Below, piece by piece: positions 40,861 to 50,430 of a stretch of 64,000 nt of DNA (the stretch's first letter is position 1; the number at the start of each line of letters is the position of its first letter). Source of the DNA: Morinoia aosen (lineage: Eukaryota > Arthropoda > Malacostraca > Amphipoda > Talitridae). The notes under the pieces were generated by a model, which was not told the DNA's origin, searched no databases, and was given only the letters and a program-made list of their open reading frames with translations. Both the position numbers and the translations under genes were made by a program. Location of the stretch: the NCBI GenBank assembly GCA_030386875.1, contig CM059577.1, positions 22,951,038 through 23,015,037 of the forward strand, given 5' to 3'.

Positions 40861-42900
40861 TGCGGCCTAGATATTCGTTGCGCGTGAGACAGACAGCGTC
40901 CAGCAGCAGAGGTAGAGTTTTTGCCACGCAGTTTTTTTTGCATTAGCCAGTGCGCGCAGACGTCAAGGCCAAACGGAGGCTGCACTTGCAGTGAGTGCAA
41001 GCAGTGTATTCAATAACCTCTAGACTTGAGCTGTTTTTAGGAGTTTAAAAGAGCTGTCTTCTAAAGTGAGTGGCAGCAGCTATTTTTCTATTTCTACATT
41101 TATATTGGAGCGTCGCTAAAAGTGATTTAAGTAATTTTGTATTGTGTTAGTAACTATTGTATGAATCTGCGCTTGAGCTACTGTTAAACTCTTTTGAGCA
41201 GTGATTAATATGTGTAATACCTTGACAACAAACTAATAACGTAAATATGACTTGAATTTCTGTAACCAAAGTTGTTGAACCGATTAAACTGGTAGGTAAT
41301 GTTACTATCGAAACTAAATTAGTAGAGAATGATCTAACTTACTTTGTTTTCGCTAAAATTAGGTTACGGCCCGAGCACTTTGGACCGCCTGAACGCTTGG
41401 ATACATTGGCGAAAGAGACATAGGTACCCTTAATTAAATGCCTTCTGTAGCCTGTGCAACATGTAGGTCATGTAATGCCACCTGTAATGTAAGCAAAGCG
41501 GTCAGTTGCAAACCATGCTCTTTACAAGTAATCCCTGCTTGTTTGAGGGCAGGAAGGACACTTTTGGCGTGACAAAATTTTAGAAATTTATTGTGTCATT
41601 GTTAAAATTCAAAATCGAGTTTTTTTTACTGGTTGCGGCTGGTAGAATGTTGCTGGTGGAAAGTGCCTGTCATTTTGCCCAAAGGTAATGCTGAAGACCT
41701 TTGTAAAACTCAACGTTCTAGCATTAGAAAGTAAGAAGAAAATTGTTGTATGAGAATCGTTGCATTAAAGTTTCGGGAGAGTACTACGGATCAAGGGATC
41801 CATTATTGAGCGAACAATTCGCTGTATTAAGAGAACAGGAATTGATAGATAGCGTACGATTAATACAATGCAGCTGAGGACTAAGCCTAGCAAGAGAAAT
41901 AATAATGATGAAATATGAAGTAATGATAAGGTAATAATGATGAAATATATAGTGGCAATTGATGTGCTGAGAAATGCAATGTGACTTCGAGAACTAAGGA
42001 CAAATAAAAGTAGGAAGGAGTAAAATTACTCCTCCGAGTAAAGTAAATAACAATGGATGTTATTCTGATTATACCTGATATCATTGCTCTGAGTATGAAA
42101 GAAGAAATACGTGAGAAAAATAGAGAGCAATAAGAGAAGCAGGAACCTCGAGCAAGGCGCTCGAGAGCGAGAATAAAAATAAAGAAAGACTCTTCTAGTG
42201 TACGTAAATAATAAAATGGTGAAGAGGTAAATGGTACTGATAATTGCATTACAAGGCTGTGGATATATCTGGTAAATGGTATAAAATTACCAGGTAAATT
42301 TACCAGCGAGATTGAGTAATACTGTTGAGGAATAGTATTGAAATATTGGACGTAGACAGTGAACAGGCTTTAAGAGAAGCTGGTACCGTAGATTTTCGAT
42401 AGAACTCTGACTTTAGCTCATAAATTTAGTGGTGAACGAATACCATTGATACCATGACGGTCAGCGGTTAGCATTGTGTATTGCGGTTGTAATTGCGCTG
42501 GTGAACAGAAGACGTTGCTCTTACGATGTACAAAATGAGAATAATGAGAGGCGATAGGCGCCCACTAATCAACCACACGTGGTGGTCTGGTGATTAGAAA
42601 AGAGTAACGAGTAACAGAAAGCTAGGGTGTGCAGAGCAGCACGCAGCTCGGGCTGCCTCATGCAGACACGGAGACGCCATATAATGGCCCGTACTTCTGG
42701 TGGCTCTGGCTGGTAACAGTACCCAGACAGAGGATAGACGACAGCGTGACCATGGATTTGACTAGGTGTATGACCATAAATATGACTAGGTGGATAGTCA
42801 TAAATAAGATGTGTTTGGACGATTGACGAATAATTGACGAGTGTACACTAATTAAAAGCAGGAGCAAAATAAAATTTATTTCATAGTTATCTGTTAAACG
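40861..42900. other. unrecognised region with small open stretches
   Basis: No known gene seen. A 55-codon open stretch without ATG (41256-41420) encodes a plausible-looking peptide (KLVENDLTYFVFAKIRLRPE), directly followed by the small Cys-rich frame at 41438-41572. An imperfect 33-bp palindrome lies at 42565-42597 (CTAATCA ... TGATTAG around CACGTGG). These could be fragments of a degenerate mobile element. Confidence 0.3.
41438..41572 (+). CDS. small Cys-rich open frame, 44 aa, unknown
   Basis: ATG-to-TGA frame of 44 residues containing seven cysteines at positions 6, 9, 12, 16, 24, 27 and 35 (CATCRSCNATC, then SCKPC). Closely spaced CxxC pairs suggest metal binding if the peptide is made, and the spacing is loosely metallothionein-like, but I cannot assign it to a family. 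No signal peptide, promoter or polyadenylation signal was identified. It lies 14 bp after another open stretch in AT-rich DNA that could be a degenerate element, and frames of this length are common by chance. Confidence 0.12.
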   Translation: MPSVACATCRSCNATCNVSKAVSCKPCSLQVIPACLRAGRTLLA

Positions 42901-45032
42901 AGAGAGACTTGATGTTTTTTGAGCACGTTTAAACGATCAAGTGCGTCATAACAGTCATTTTACAGGCCTACTCGAATTTCATGACCAGTAAAGTTTTATG
43001 ATGTGTAATTTGAAATCCATCAGTCTTATAAGAAGGCAATTTATCGTTAAGTCCATTAAATTTTTTACAGGACAATTTACGACTGATTGAACGATTAAAA
43101 TTTAGAGCATATAACGTTAACATTAATTTTTACCTTGCCAACTATTCGTGTTTGTCTCTTAGAAGTTATTGTAAATTTTCGAACTAAAACAAGGATATGT
43201 GCCGCTTTGCTCTGTGATCATGGATACGTTGTGCGAAGTGAAATACTGCAGGTTAGATATTTTAATCTTATCTTCTACGGAGAATTGCACAATAATGCAA
43301 TGATATGATTACTAACTTCATATATAACCATATGTTGGCCTAGCCTATAGCTCGTGTAAATGTTCCTACGAAGACTACCCCATGCTTGGAACAAAACAAT
43401 CAACAGTCGTGAGACAATACGTTATTCGTTGGTGATGAACACGGTCAAAACCTATAACTCTTCATAAAACTTTGATCGCATCAAAACACTCAACAAGAAA
43501 TAAACTGTCAATGCACAAACCCTGCAAAAAAAACATCTCCTTGCTCTTCAAATGGAAGTAAAAAACGTTATATATTGGATTTTGCTTCCCTACTAACACC
43601 TGCAACAGACTAGACAATTTATTTCTGCCTAACACCATCCAATCTACACCAGGCTACCCCATCACCTGAGGCAATAACATTTATTCTCCTTTGATTTTAT
43701 GGTCTAATGTCGCAAAAAAATTAAGAGATAGCACAAAATAAGATACAAACGTCACTGCACTCTACCAGCGGATGAATAGCACTGAAAGTTATGATTCACT
43801 ATGAACACCTGTAGTCGCCGTTGTAAGCAAAGGAATAAAAGGATGCCTGATAATTAATGTGTGGCCTCCCCCAAAATTGTTCGTCGGGGACTCTGACCAG
43901 CTTCATTTGGCTGCGCCGTTGAACACCTGCGACACAACACTGGGAGAACTCACACATGGTGTGCACACCTGAAAACCGAGGTCCTAGTCAACACGAATCC
44001 AACACTGCGACCTTGGAATAAATTTTATACCAGTTACCGATGTCAAAACAGAAAACGAGAAAAGTATGTTCACTTCTTGTGTAGGTTGCGGCAATGTTAG
44101 GTGGCTACTCAAATCGAGCTCAGAAAACAATCGTAACCTCTTCAAGATTGATTAGTATTGCTGCCTGTTATCGCTGTGTGTCAAATGAGAGATCAGAGGG
44201 ATTCGATAGAGCTTGTATAACTCGAAATTTCAGTGAATCGCTGAGCATAGATCAATGCGTACACAAATTAATTCGCTTTTACTCAAAGTGTTATAAAGCA
44301 GATCAATTACATGATAAGAGCCAATTTCAACACTGCAAACTCATTCAACTCAAAATGAAAGTTTGAAACTCAACTATTCAATGGTAAAATAGCTGCATTT
44401 ACCAACGTTATTACTCCTGGTTGAATATCCCAATTTGTGAATCACTTCTGATTAACTAACTCCTCTTCTCAGTGTAACAACTTAAAGATCCTTAAGAAAA
44501 CTATTAACAGGGTTTCATGAAGTTTTACTCTACTTACAGTCAGATGCGCAATACGCTGCTTGAGTGCGTTTTGTTGACAGGCTGTGCGCATCACCGACGA
44601 GGGTATGGGCATCAGTTGTAATCAGAGTAACACATATTCGTAATTCTTGTCCTGCACCCGAGATGAAGCGTAACGATGTATAAATATGGTAACATCAGAT
44701 AGTCAGATCAAATCTCGATGACAGCAAGAATAAGCTTTCCCACAAATCTCACCGAAAGGATCTACGTACCGTAAACATTCAACTGTAGTAAGTTGTCCAC
44801 ATAATCTTACGATGTAAATACTCAGAACAAAAAGTTCTAGACGGCTTTCCGAACGGGATTAAGATTCCATGACTTTCAAGAGAGAGAGAAGTGAAATTGG
44901 GAATTTCGCGATTTTTTTCATAAACATTTTGTTACGGGGAGCCAAAAATGATGAATTCAGAAGCTAACTGTGTTTTACACTAGAAACGTGTTGGCATCTT
45001 CCAGAAACGTTTTGGCGTCTTGCAGGTCAAAA
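42901..45032. other. unrecognised AT-rich DNA
   Basis: Short frames only (for example a 90-codon frame near 44094-44366) with no similarity that I recognise and no repeat structure. I see no tRNA or other RNA gene. Confidence 0.35.
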
Positions 45033-45755
45033 AATCCAATAAAAAATAGTCGAAATCTAAATCTAACTCTTAGGGTTGGGAATAACAAAATTCACCCATC
45101 AAAGAAAGTAAAAAATTTAAGTGTTTGGTTCGATAGAAACATGTCCTTCAAATCTCACGTTGATAAAACCTGCAACACAATTCACGGGACTTTAATGTTT
45201 TTTAATCATCTAAAAAGTATGTTTGACGAAGAATCTAGATTATTGGCCGTTTAATTTTTGGTTGTATCACGTAATGACGATTGCACCCTGGTATGAGGAG
45301 ATATAGCTCAATATCTTCAAAAAGATTTACAAAAATGCATGAATTTCGCCGCTTAGGTTGTATGCAAAGGTAAATTCAAAAGGAGTGATCACGCAACACC
45401 TCTTCTAAATAAGCTCGGCTGTGCTCCTATTCTGGAAAGGTTTCTGGTGCACAAAGCCCAATACGGTTTCTTTTCTTTATATCTTCCTCATAGCAGTGCT
45501 GAAAGAGTGAAATTCCATCCCCCTACCGTCGCCAACCTAAAGCCGAATAGGAGACATAATGTTGTTGTTATTTACCCATATCCGTCATTCCTATTGCTGT
45601 GCCTATCTGCCTTCCTCTGTGTGCCCTTTCATTTCACTTTTGCTCTTGCTCTAACCTCTCTTGGTAGGTTTAAATTCCTCCCTCTTATTCTCTTTACTCT
45701 CTTAAGAGAAACAACTCCCGTGACACCATTAATCGTCAATTTTAATAAATAGCGA
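45033..45755 (+). pseudogene. LINE remnant, C-terminal part of the RT region
   Basis: The plus strand encodes NLTLRVGNNKIHPSKKVKNL and VWFDRNMSFKSHVDKTC. This is the post-catalytic region of Jockey/CR1-type reverse transcriptases (usual pattern VKNLGV.FD..MSF..HI). After a stop the family pattern continues, with LQKDLQKCMNFAA, HATPLLNKLGCAPILERF and VHKAQYGFF at about 45300-45475. The catalytic RT blocks are absent, so this is a 5'-truncated, frameshifted copy. It differs from the relic at 4839-6522 and belongs to another family or branch. Confidence 0.7.
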
Positions 45756-47004
45756 AAAGAGTGCTCGGTCATGTTTTTGATTTCCTTTGTAAGTTATGAA
45801 GATAGACAGAGATGGAGTGTTGAAGGTGAGATAAAAAATGAAAAGAGAGTCGATAATTATGATCACTGATAAAGCTGAACATGCACGATAAAATAATTGC
45901 ATTGAAAATACGGCTAAACTGATATAATCGGCACGCTTACCAAGAGAATTACCTGATTAGGACCATAATTGAACAGATTATTTAGATCAATGAAACAATT
46001 TCATGCACTCCTATGCAGGTGCATCATGCCGGCAAGTTCGTTAGTACATTCATTAGTATTAACCGTCTTACTAAAATTAAAATGAGGTCTAATGGAATCA
46101 AGCCTTTTCGATGATAAGATATGAGACCTTAACGTTTGGTGATAGCGAAATAATAGCAGCGACCAACTTTAGGGGATTGTGGCATTTAACATTTCTGACA
46201 CTCCATCATCCAACACTTCCCTCATCCTTCAATTCTCTTATTTAGTTTACTTTTCCTATACTTCCATTACCGAACACTTCTATTCTTCCACCATTAGCGT
46301 TAAAGCTTATTGGTAAATGTTATTGAATGTTTCAGACATCTAGCGAATGCTTAACTTTGAAAAATCATGAAAATAGTACAGCTGGATTTTGAACTGCCGA
46401 TATTTCAACATTAGAACCTCGTGTCACGTTCAAATTTTGTGACCAACTTTTGACCATTTCTCCCAAGCGTAAGATGTGGCTGAAGTTTCTGGCTGATGAG
46501 AACAATAAATCATCAGATCGCTCATGAAAATTGATAAAAAATAATAATTTTACGGTAATTTTTGACCCTTGATTTGCGTATTTAATATGGAGACTTCACC
46601 AGCACTGTTTTGAATACCGGATCGTGTCACACGTTCACAAGATGAAACTGTTCCTTACATACGTGGTAATTAATTTTTCATTTTTGAACCCTACATTAAT
46701 TTTATTGTTTGAGAACATCATATTCTACCTATCGCAACGAAGTATTTTCCCTCACATGAGCTCATCTGACATCCATTTGGAATTTTGATTCACAGGGTCG
46801 GTGAATAATTTTGCCTGACAGTCAACTTACCTTACATATCACTCAAAAAAAATCATAACCCGTATGGCGTTCTAACTTACGTGGCTTATTAACCAGTTCG
46901 ATTAATCCTTATCTAAAACGGAATCGGCATTGATGCGTCTTATTCTTAAAATGAAAAGCAAGGCGAAAATCGCTGTACGAATTGCCATTTTATTATTACA
47001 AATA
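45756..47004. other. unrecognised intergenic DNA
   Basis: AT-rich sequence; no coding frame of note and no repeat identified. Confidence 0.35.
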
Positions 47005-47315
47005 GTAAAGTCTAAATGAATAAAATTGAACGTTTCGAACTAAACAGTTCACCTTCAGCAAAGAAAAGAATTCTGCGACAAAACAAAACGAAAATGAGTA
47101 AATTGAAACTACATTATGCAAAAGAATACTACAACATATATAGAATCGACTATTCTATTTTCTACGACTATTTTCTATATATGTTGTAGTATTCTTTTGC
47201 ATAGTGTAATTTTAATTTACTCATATTCGTTTTGTTTTGTCGCAGAATTATTTTTTCTTTGCTGAAGATGAACTGTTTAGTTCGAAACGTTCAATTTCAT
47301 TCATTTAGACTTTAC
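47005..47315. mobile_element. long hairpin: ~141-bp inverted arms, 27-bp loop
   Basis: The left arm at 47005-47145 is the reverse complement of the right arm at 47173-47315, with by my count about seven mismatches and one small length difference, so roughly 94% identity. The loop is only 27 bp and itself holds a CGACTATT direct repeat. No coding frame. The size and near-total inverted repeat fit a foldback or MITE-type element. A clear target duplication was not found at the borders. If transcribed, the RNA would fold into a long hairpin able to enter the siRNA pathway. Confidence 0.8.
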
Positions 47316-47575
47316 GATTAATCCTTAATTCAGATGTCAAATCGCTCACTTTTCAAACAAAATAAACCGTTACATTAATTTACGTGAGAAGTAATTAATT
47401 GAACACCTCGGTACATCAACGGACGTGACCAAGTAACACAGCTGGTCTGTCAATTTACATGCTAAGGTCCAATCGAACCTAACCTGGTATGTAGGACTAT
47501 TAAGGAAATTTGCGCATCTGGCACATTAACCAATTTCATAAATAATTGATTAACCTCCTTAGTCTACCAAATCAA
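47316..47575. other. unique spacer
   Basis: Nothing recognised apart from a few words that loosely resemble the 17-bp repeat that follows. Confidence 0.3.
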
Positions 47576-47740
47576 TTGACAAAATAGCCCACGTGCGAAA
47601 ATTACCGGCATGGAAAAATAACTCGCCTGGTAAATTACCTTGACATTATTGTAAATTATTACTTGACAAAATAACCCACTCGATGAAATACCCCAAATGA
47701 TATAATACCACACATGATATGATGTCCACTGAGGGGGATA
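47576..47740. repeat. degenerate 17-bp minisatellite (left flank of BEL element)
   Basis: Imperfect units of about 17 bp such as TTGACAAAATAGCCCAC, TTGACAAAATAACCCAC and TCGATGAAATACCCCA. They match the monomer of the cleaner array at 56333-56553 on the other side of the BEL element. Some units are very degenerate, so the borders are approximate. Confidence 0.6.
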
Positions 47741-48030
47741 CAGCTATTGTATTTATGGGAATTAGCGATCCGAGGGGGATATGCGAGGTCCCTAGATAAA
47801 GGGTAGGTAAGCCTTTCTTTTGTTGTGATAGAAAAGTTTTTTGTTTTTGTTTTAACGGGCTAGCTTTTTTCGGTTCACTGTTGTTCCGTTTTTAGCACAT
47901 ACAACTTTCTTCCTAAATTTTTATCTTGCTACATGAACTTTTTCTTAACTTGTAGTTTCTATGCCCCTTCTGCATAGATTCTGCGTTCCCTTTCATCTTC
48001 CTCCCGCTTATGTTGCGGTTAGGGAGTCTT
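47741..48030. other. short unique flank left of the BEL element
   Basis: No gene seen. Its last four bases, TCTT (48027-48030), equal the four bases just right of the element (56309-56312), a candidate target-site duplication. Confidence 0.4.
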
Positions 48031-48473
48031 TGTGGAAATTTCTTCCACACAATCGTTCGATAAGGAAACAAGTCAATAGTAAGCTTCTTATTTAATCGAA
48101 GGGAACTTTTCAACAAGATGGTTGTCAGCACAACTGAGCTTCCAACCAACCAAACAACTCGTTTAAACTTTTAATATTTTTAAGGCAGTGAATTTATTAA
48201 GCTTTCATTAAAATTCCGTGGAAGTGAATTAAAAACGTTAAAATGGGAAACACGGGCGTACGGCTCGACAAGGTCCGAAAGACCCGGACAGAACAGCGAG
48301 CGGGCTCCGCTGATATAGCAGTGCCTCCAGTCCCCTAGAGTCGCAAGACGCCCGAAAGTAAGTCTCAGATGGAGAACAGGCAAGGCTGCATAAACAGGCC
48401 CGCCCCAAGGTGGACCGAGCTTGCCCCGGACTCCGGCGGGCGCTGGCCAACACCACTTCTCGAGCTGTGGGCA
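48031..48473 (-). repeat. inverted LTR copy (443 bp) at the left end
   Basis: This is the reverse complement of the 3' LTR at 55870-56308, from its ...TTTCCACA end (here at 48031) to its TGCCCACAGCTCG start (here at 48473). A few substitutions and small gaps separate the two. It joins the truncated direct LTR at a shared GGCA, with no spacer, so the two form a head-to-head palindrome of nearly 300-bp arms. Confidence 0.85.
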
Positions 48474-48764
48474 CTGCTATATCAGCGGAGCCCGCTCGCT
48501 GTTCTGTCCGGGTCTTTCGGACCTTGTCGAGCCGTACGCCCGTGTTTCCCATTTTAACGTTTTTAATTCACTTCCACGGATTTTTAATGAAAGCTTAATA
48601 AATTCACTGCCTTAAAAATATTAAAAGTTTAAACGAGTTGTTTGGTTGGTTGGAAGCTCAGTTGTGCTGACAACCATCTTGTTGAAAAGTTCCCTTCGAT
48701 TAAATAAGAAGCTTACTGTTGACTTGTTTCCTTATCGAACGATTGTGTGGAAGAAATTTCCACA
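48470..48764 (+). repeat. 5' LTR, truncated (295 bp)
   Basis: Matches the 3' LTR from GGCACTGCTATATCAGCGG onward and ends with the same TTTCCACA. About 145 bp of its 5' part is missing and is replaced by the inverted copy. It agrees more closely with the inverted copy next to it than with the 3' LTR, for example in the stretch after GTTTTTAATTCAC. Confidence 0.85.
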
Positions 48765-48817
48765 CAAGTAATACTGAGTTTACAACTTATTTTTTCACAA
48801 GTTCTTGGATCTCTCAT

Positions 48818-48835
48818 TGGTGTTTCCTCACTGAA
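48818..48835 (+). promoter_or_regulatory. candidate primer-binding site
   Basis: TGGTGTTTCCTCACTGAA begins with TGG, as expected for pairing with a tRNA CCA end. However, it lies about 53 bp after the apparent LTR end, which is further than usual. I could not match it to a tRNA by eye. Confidence 0.25.
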
Positions 48836-48963
48836 TAGGTTAGGGGGGTATTAGTAATATTTGTGTATTAATCACTCTTTTCCAGCTTCGGTCATAGTCC
48901 TCTACAGCCGGTGCTCCTGCGTGTTTGTTTTGTCTTGTGCTAACTTGCCCATTTACAGCTAAG

Positions 48964-50055
48964 ATGGATAAATCCTTGGCTCAAAAGCGTGGGGTGTACA
49001 AACGGAAAATAACCTTGGGACTGAGGAAGGCGAGAGAAGCGCTCGACGCGGGCAACACTTCAGAAGCGGACGCGCATCGAGCACTCGTGAGGAGGAACCT
49101 GGAGCAAGTCAGGCAGTGGGATGAACAGGTGGCTAACAACATGATTGAAGGTAAGTGTACTGATGAAGAGTTGAATAAAGAAGTGGAAGAACAGTTAGCT
49201 TATAGCGTAGAAATCGATGTGGCCCTTGACCAGTTGAGTGAGGATAAGGTGAATTCCAGTAGGAGCTTTGACGCGCCGGTGACCTTGCACAAGGAGGTTA
49301 AATTGCCTAACTTGAAGATAGAAGCCTTCAGAGGCGATGATGGAGATCATTTGAAGTACCATGCATTCATGGTGCAGTTCAATAATGCCATTGGTTATCG
49401 TAGGACGTTGTCACCATCCGCAAAACTCACATACTTGCGAAGTTTCTTAGCAGGTTATGCCGCTAAATTAGTTGATCATTTAACCATAAACGATGAAAAT
49501 TATGACGTGGCTCTTGCATTGCTCGAACGGGAGTTTTTGGATAGGGGTGCCTTGGTGAATGGGTTGTGTTTAAAATTGTTGAATCTGAAATGCAAGTACG
49601 ATAGGTCTTTCGTTGAGGTAAAGGTATTTCTTGGTGAAGTTAGGGGGTTGATTTCTGATTTGAAGACGTTTGGATGTGACATTTCGGCAGAAAATGCAGG
49701 TAAAACCATTGTAGGTCATTTGGTCTTTTCGAGGTTGCCCCTGCTTTTCAAGCAAGAGTTAGCTAGAAAGCTCAACACGAACTTTCCGTCTCTTGAGCAA
49801 ATTTTTGATAATTACCTAGAGGTAATTGCCACATTGAATTTGCGCGTAGCATCAGAGAGAGATTTGAGTGGCCATAGTGAATTTGGTAGATCGGAAAAGA
49901 CGGCACCTTCACGCCCAGCTCAAGTGTTTGCAAATCCTACAGTAACGTTTCCCGAACGCAAAGCGTGCAAGTTCTGTTTTAGTCGCAGTCAGAGATGCTG
50001 CAGTGTTCTGCATACCCCTCTTATCAGAGTAGGATGGACCGATGCACAGAGCTAA
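48964..50055 (+). pseudogene. gag: BEL/Pao gag, frameshifted near its C-terminus
   Basis: The first ATG in frame is at 48964 (MDKSLAQKRGVYKRK); the frame is open upstream without an ATG. A basic N-terminal coiled-coil-like region is followed by the capsid-like domain typical of Pao/BEL gag (DUF1759 type): KLPNLKIEAFRGDDGDHLKY at about 49300, then LSPSAKLTYLRSFLAGYA and LLEREF. A first zinc-knuckle CKFC is reached near 49967, after which the frame fails. The remaining knuckle residues continue in another frame from about 49995, so a one-base change lies around 49980-50000. The last ~15 residues of the frame ending at 50055 are out-of-frame read-through. Gag would form the particle that packages the element RNA. 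Confidence 0.85.
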
Positions 50056-50430
50056 AGATATGCCAACACTGCACCAGTGCTAAGCATGCCACTGATAATT
50101 GTGTGGCTAGGTTGGATTTTGAATGCAAATTTTGCAAGCAAAAAGATCATGTTGCTGCAATGTGCAGAGGTGCCGTGCAGGGTGTACAGGCAAATTATTG
50201 TTTGAATTCTGCATCTGATGTAAGATCTGGATACATTTTGCCTACAGTGACATTGCCAGTGAGTAAAGGTGGCAGAGTAACAAGGGTTCGCTTTCTTGTT
50301 GACACTGGGTCACAGAGGTCGTATGTGTCGCATAATGTTCTCCACAGAATTTCTTTTCCTAAAGACCTTAAGACCCATGTTTACGGTGAATTCCTTTTTG
50401 GAGAAAGGGTTACGGGAATTCGCAGAAGTA
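49995..50430 (+). pseudogene. zinc knuckles and start of aspartic protease, shifted frame
   Basis: This segment is in a different frame from the gag and pol segments around it. It carries two Cys/His knuckles, CQHCTSAKHATDNC at about 50060 and CKFCKQKDHVAAMC at about 50124-50165, which bind RNA in this family. The aspartic-protease active site follows: FLVDTGSQRSYVS with DTG at 50301-50309. The protease matures the polyprotein. Between about 50405 and 50430 the meaning switches to the frame used by the long pol segment, so a second one-base change lies there. Two compensating shifts so close together look like decay rather than programmed frameshifting, but programmed shifting is not excluded. 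Confidence 0.8.

Noticed and set aside
42565..42597. 33-bp palindrome CTAATCA...TGATTAG around CACGTGG
   Set aside because: The arms align only with a two-base offset and the site is isolated. I see no supporting context for a regulatory or transposon end.
48238..48615. Several 60-104-codon frames around 48.2-48.6 kb
   Set aside because: They lie in the inverted LTR pair and mirror each other; the same peptides recur in the 3' LTR at 55.8-56.15 kb.
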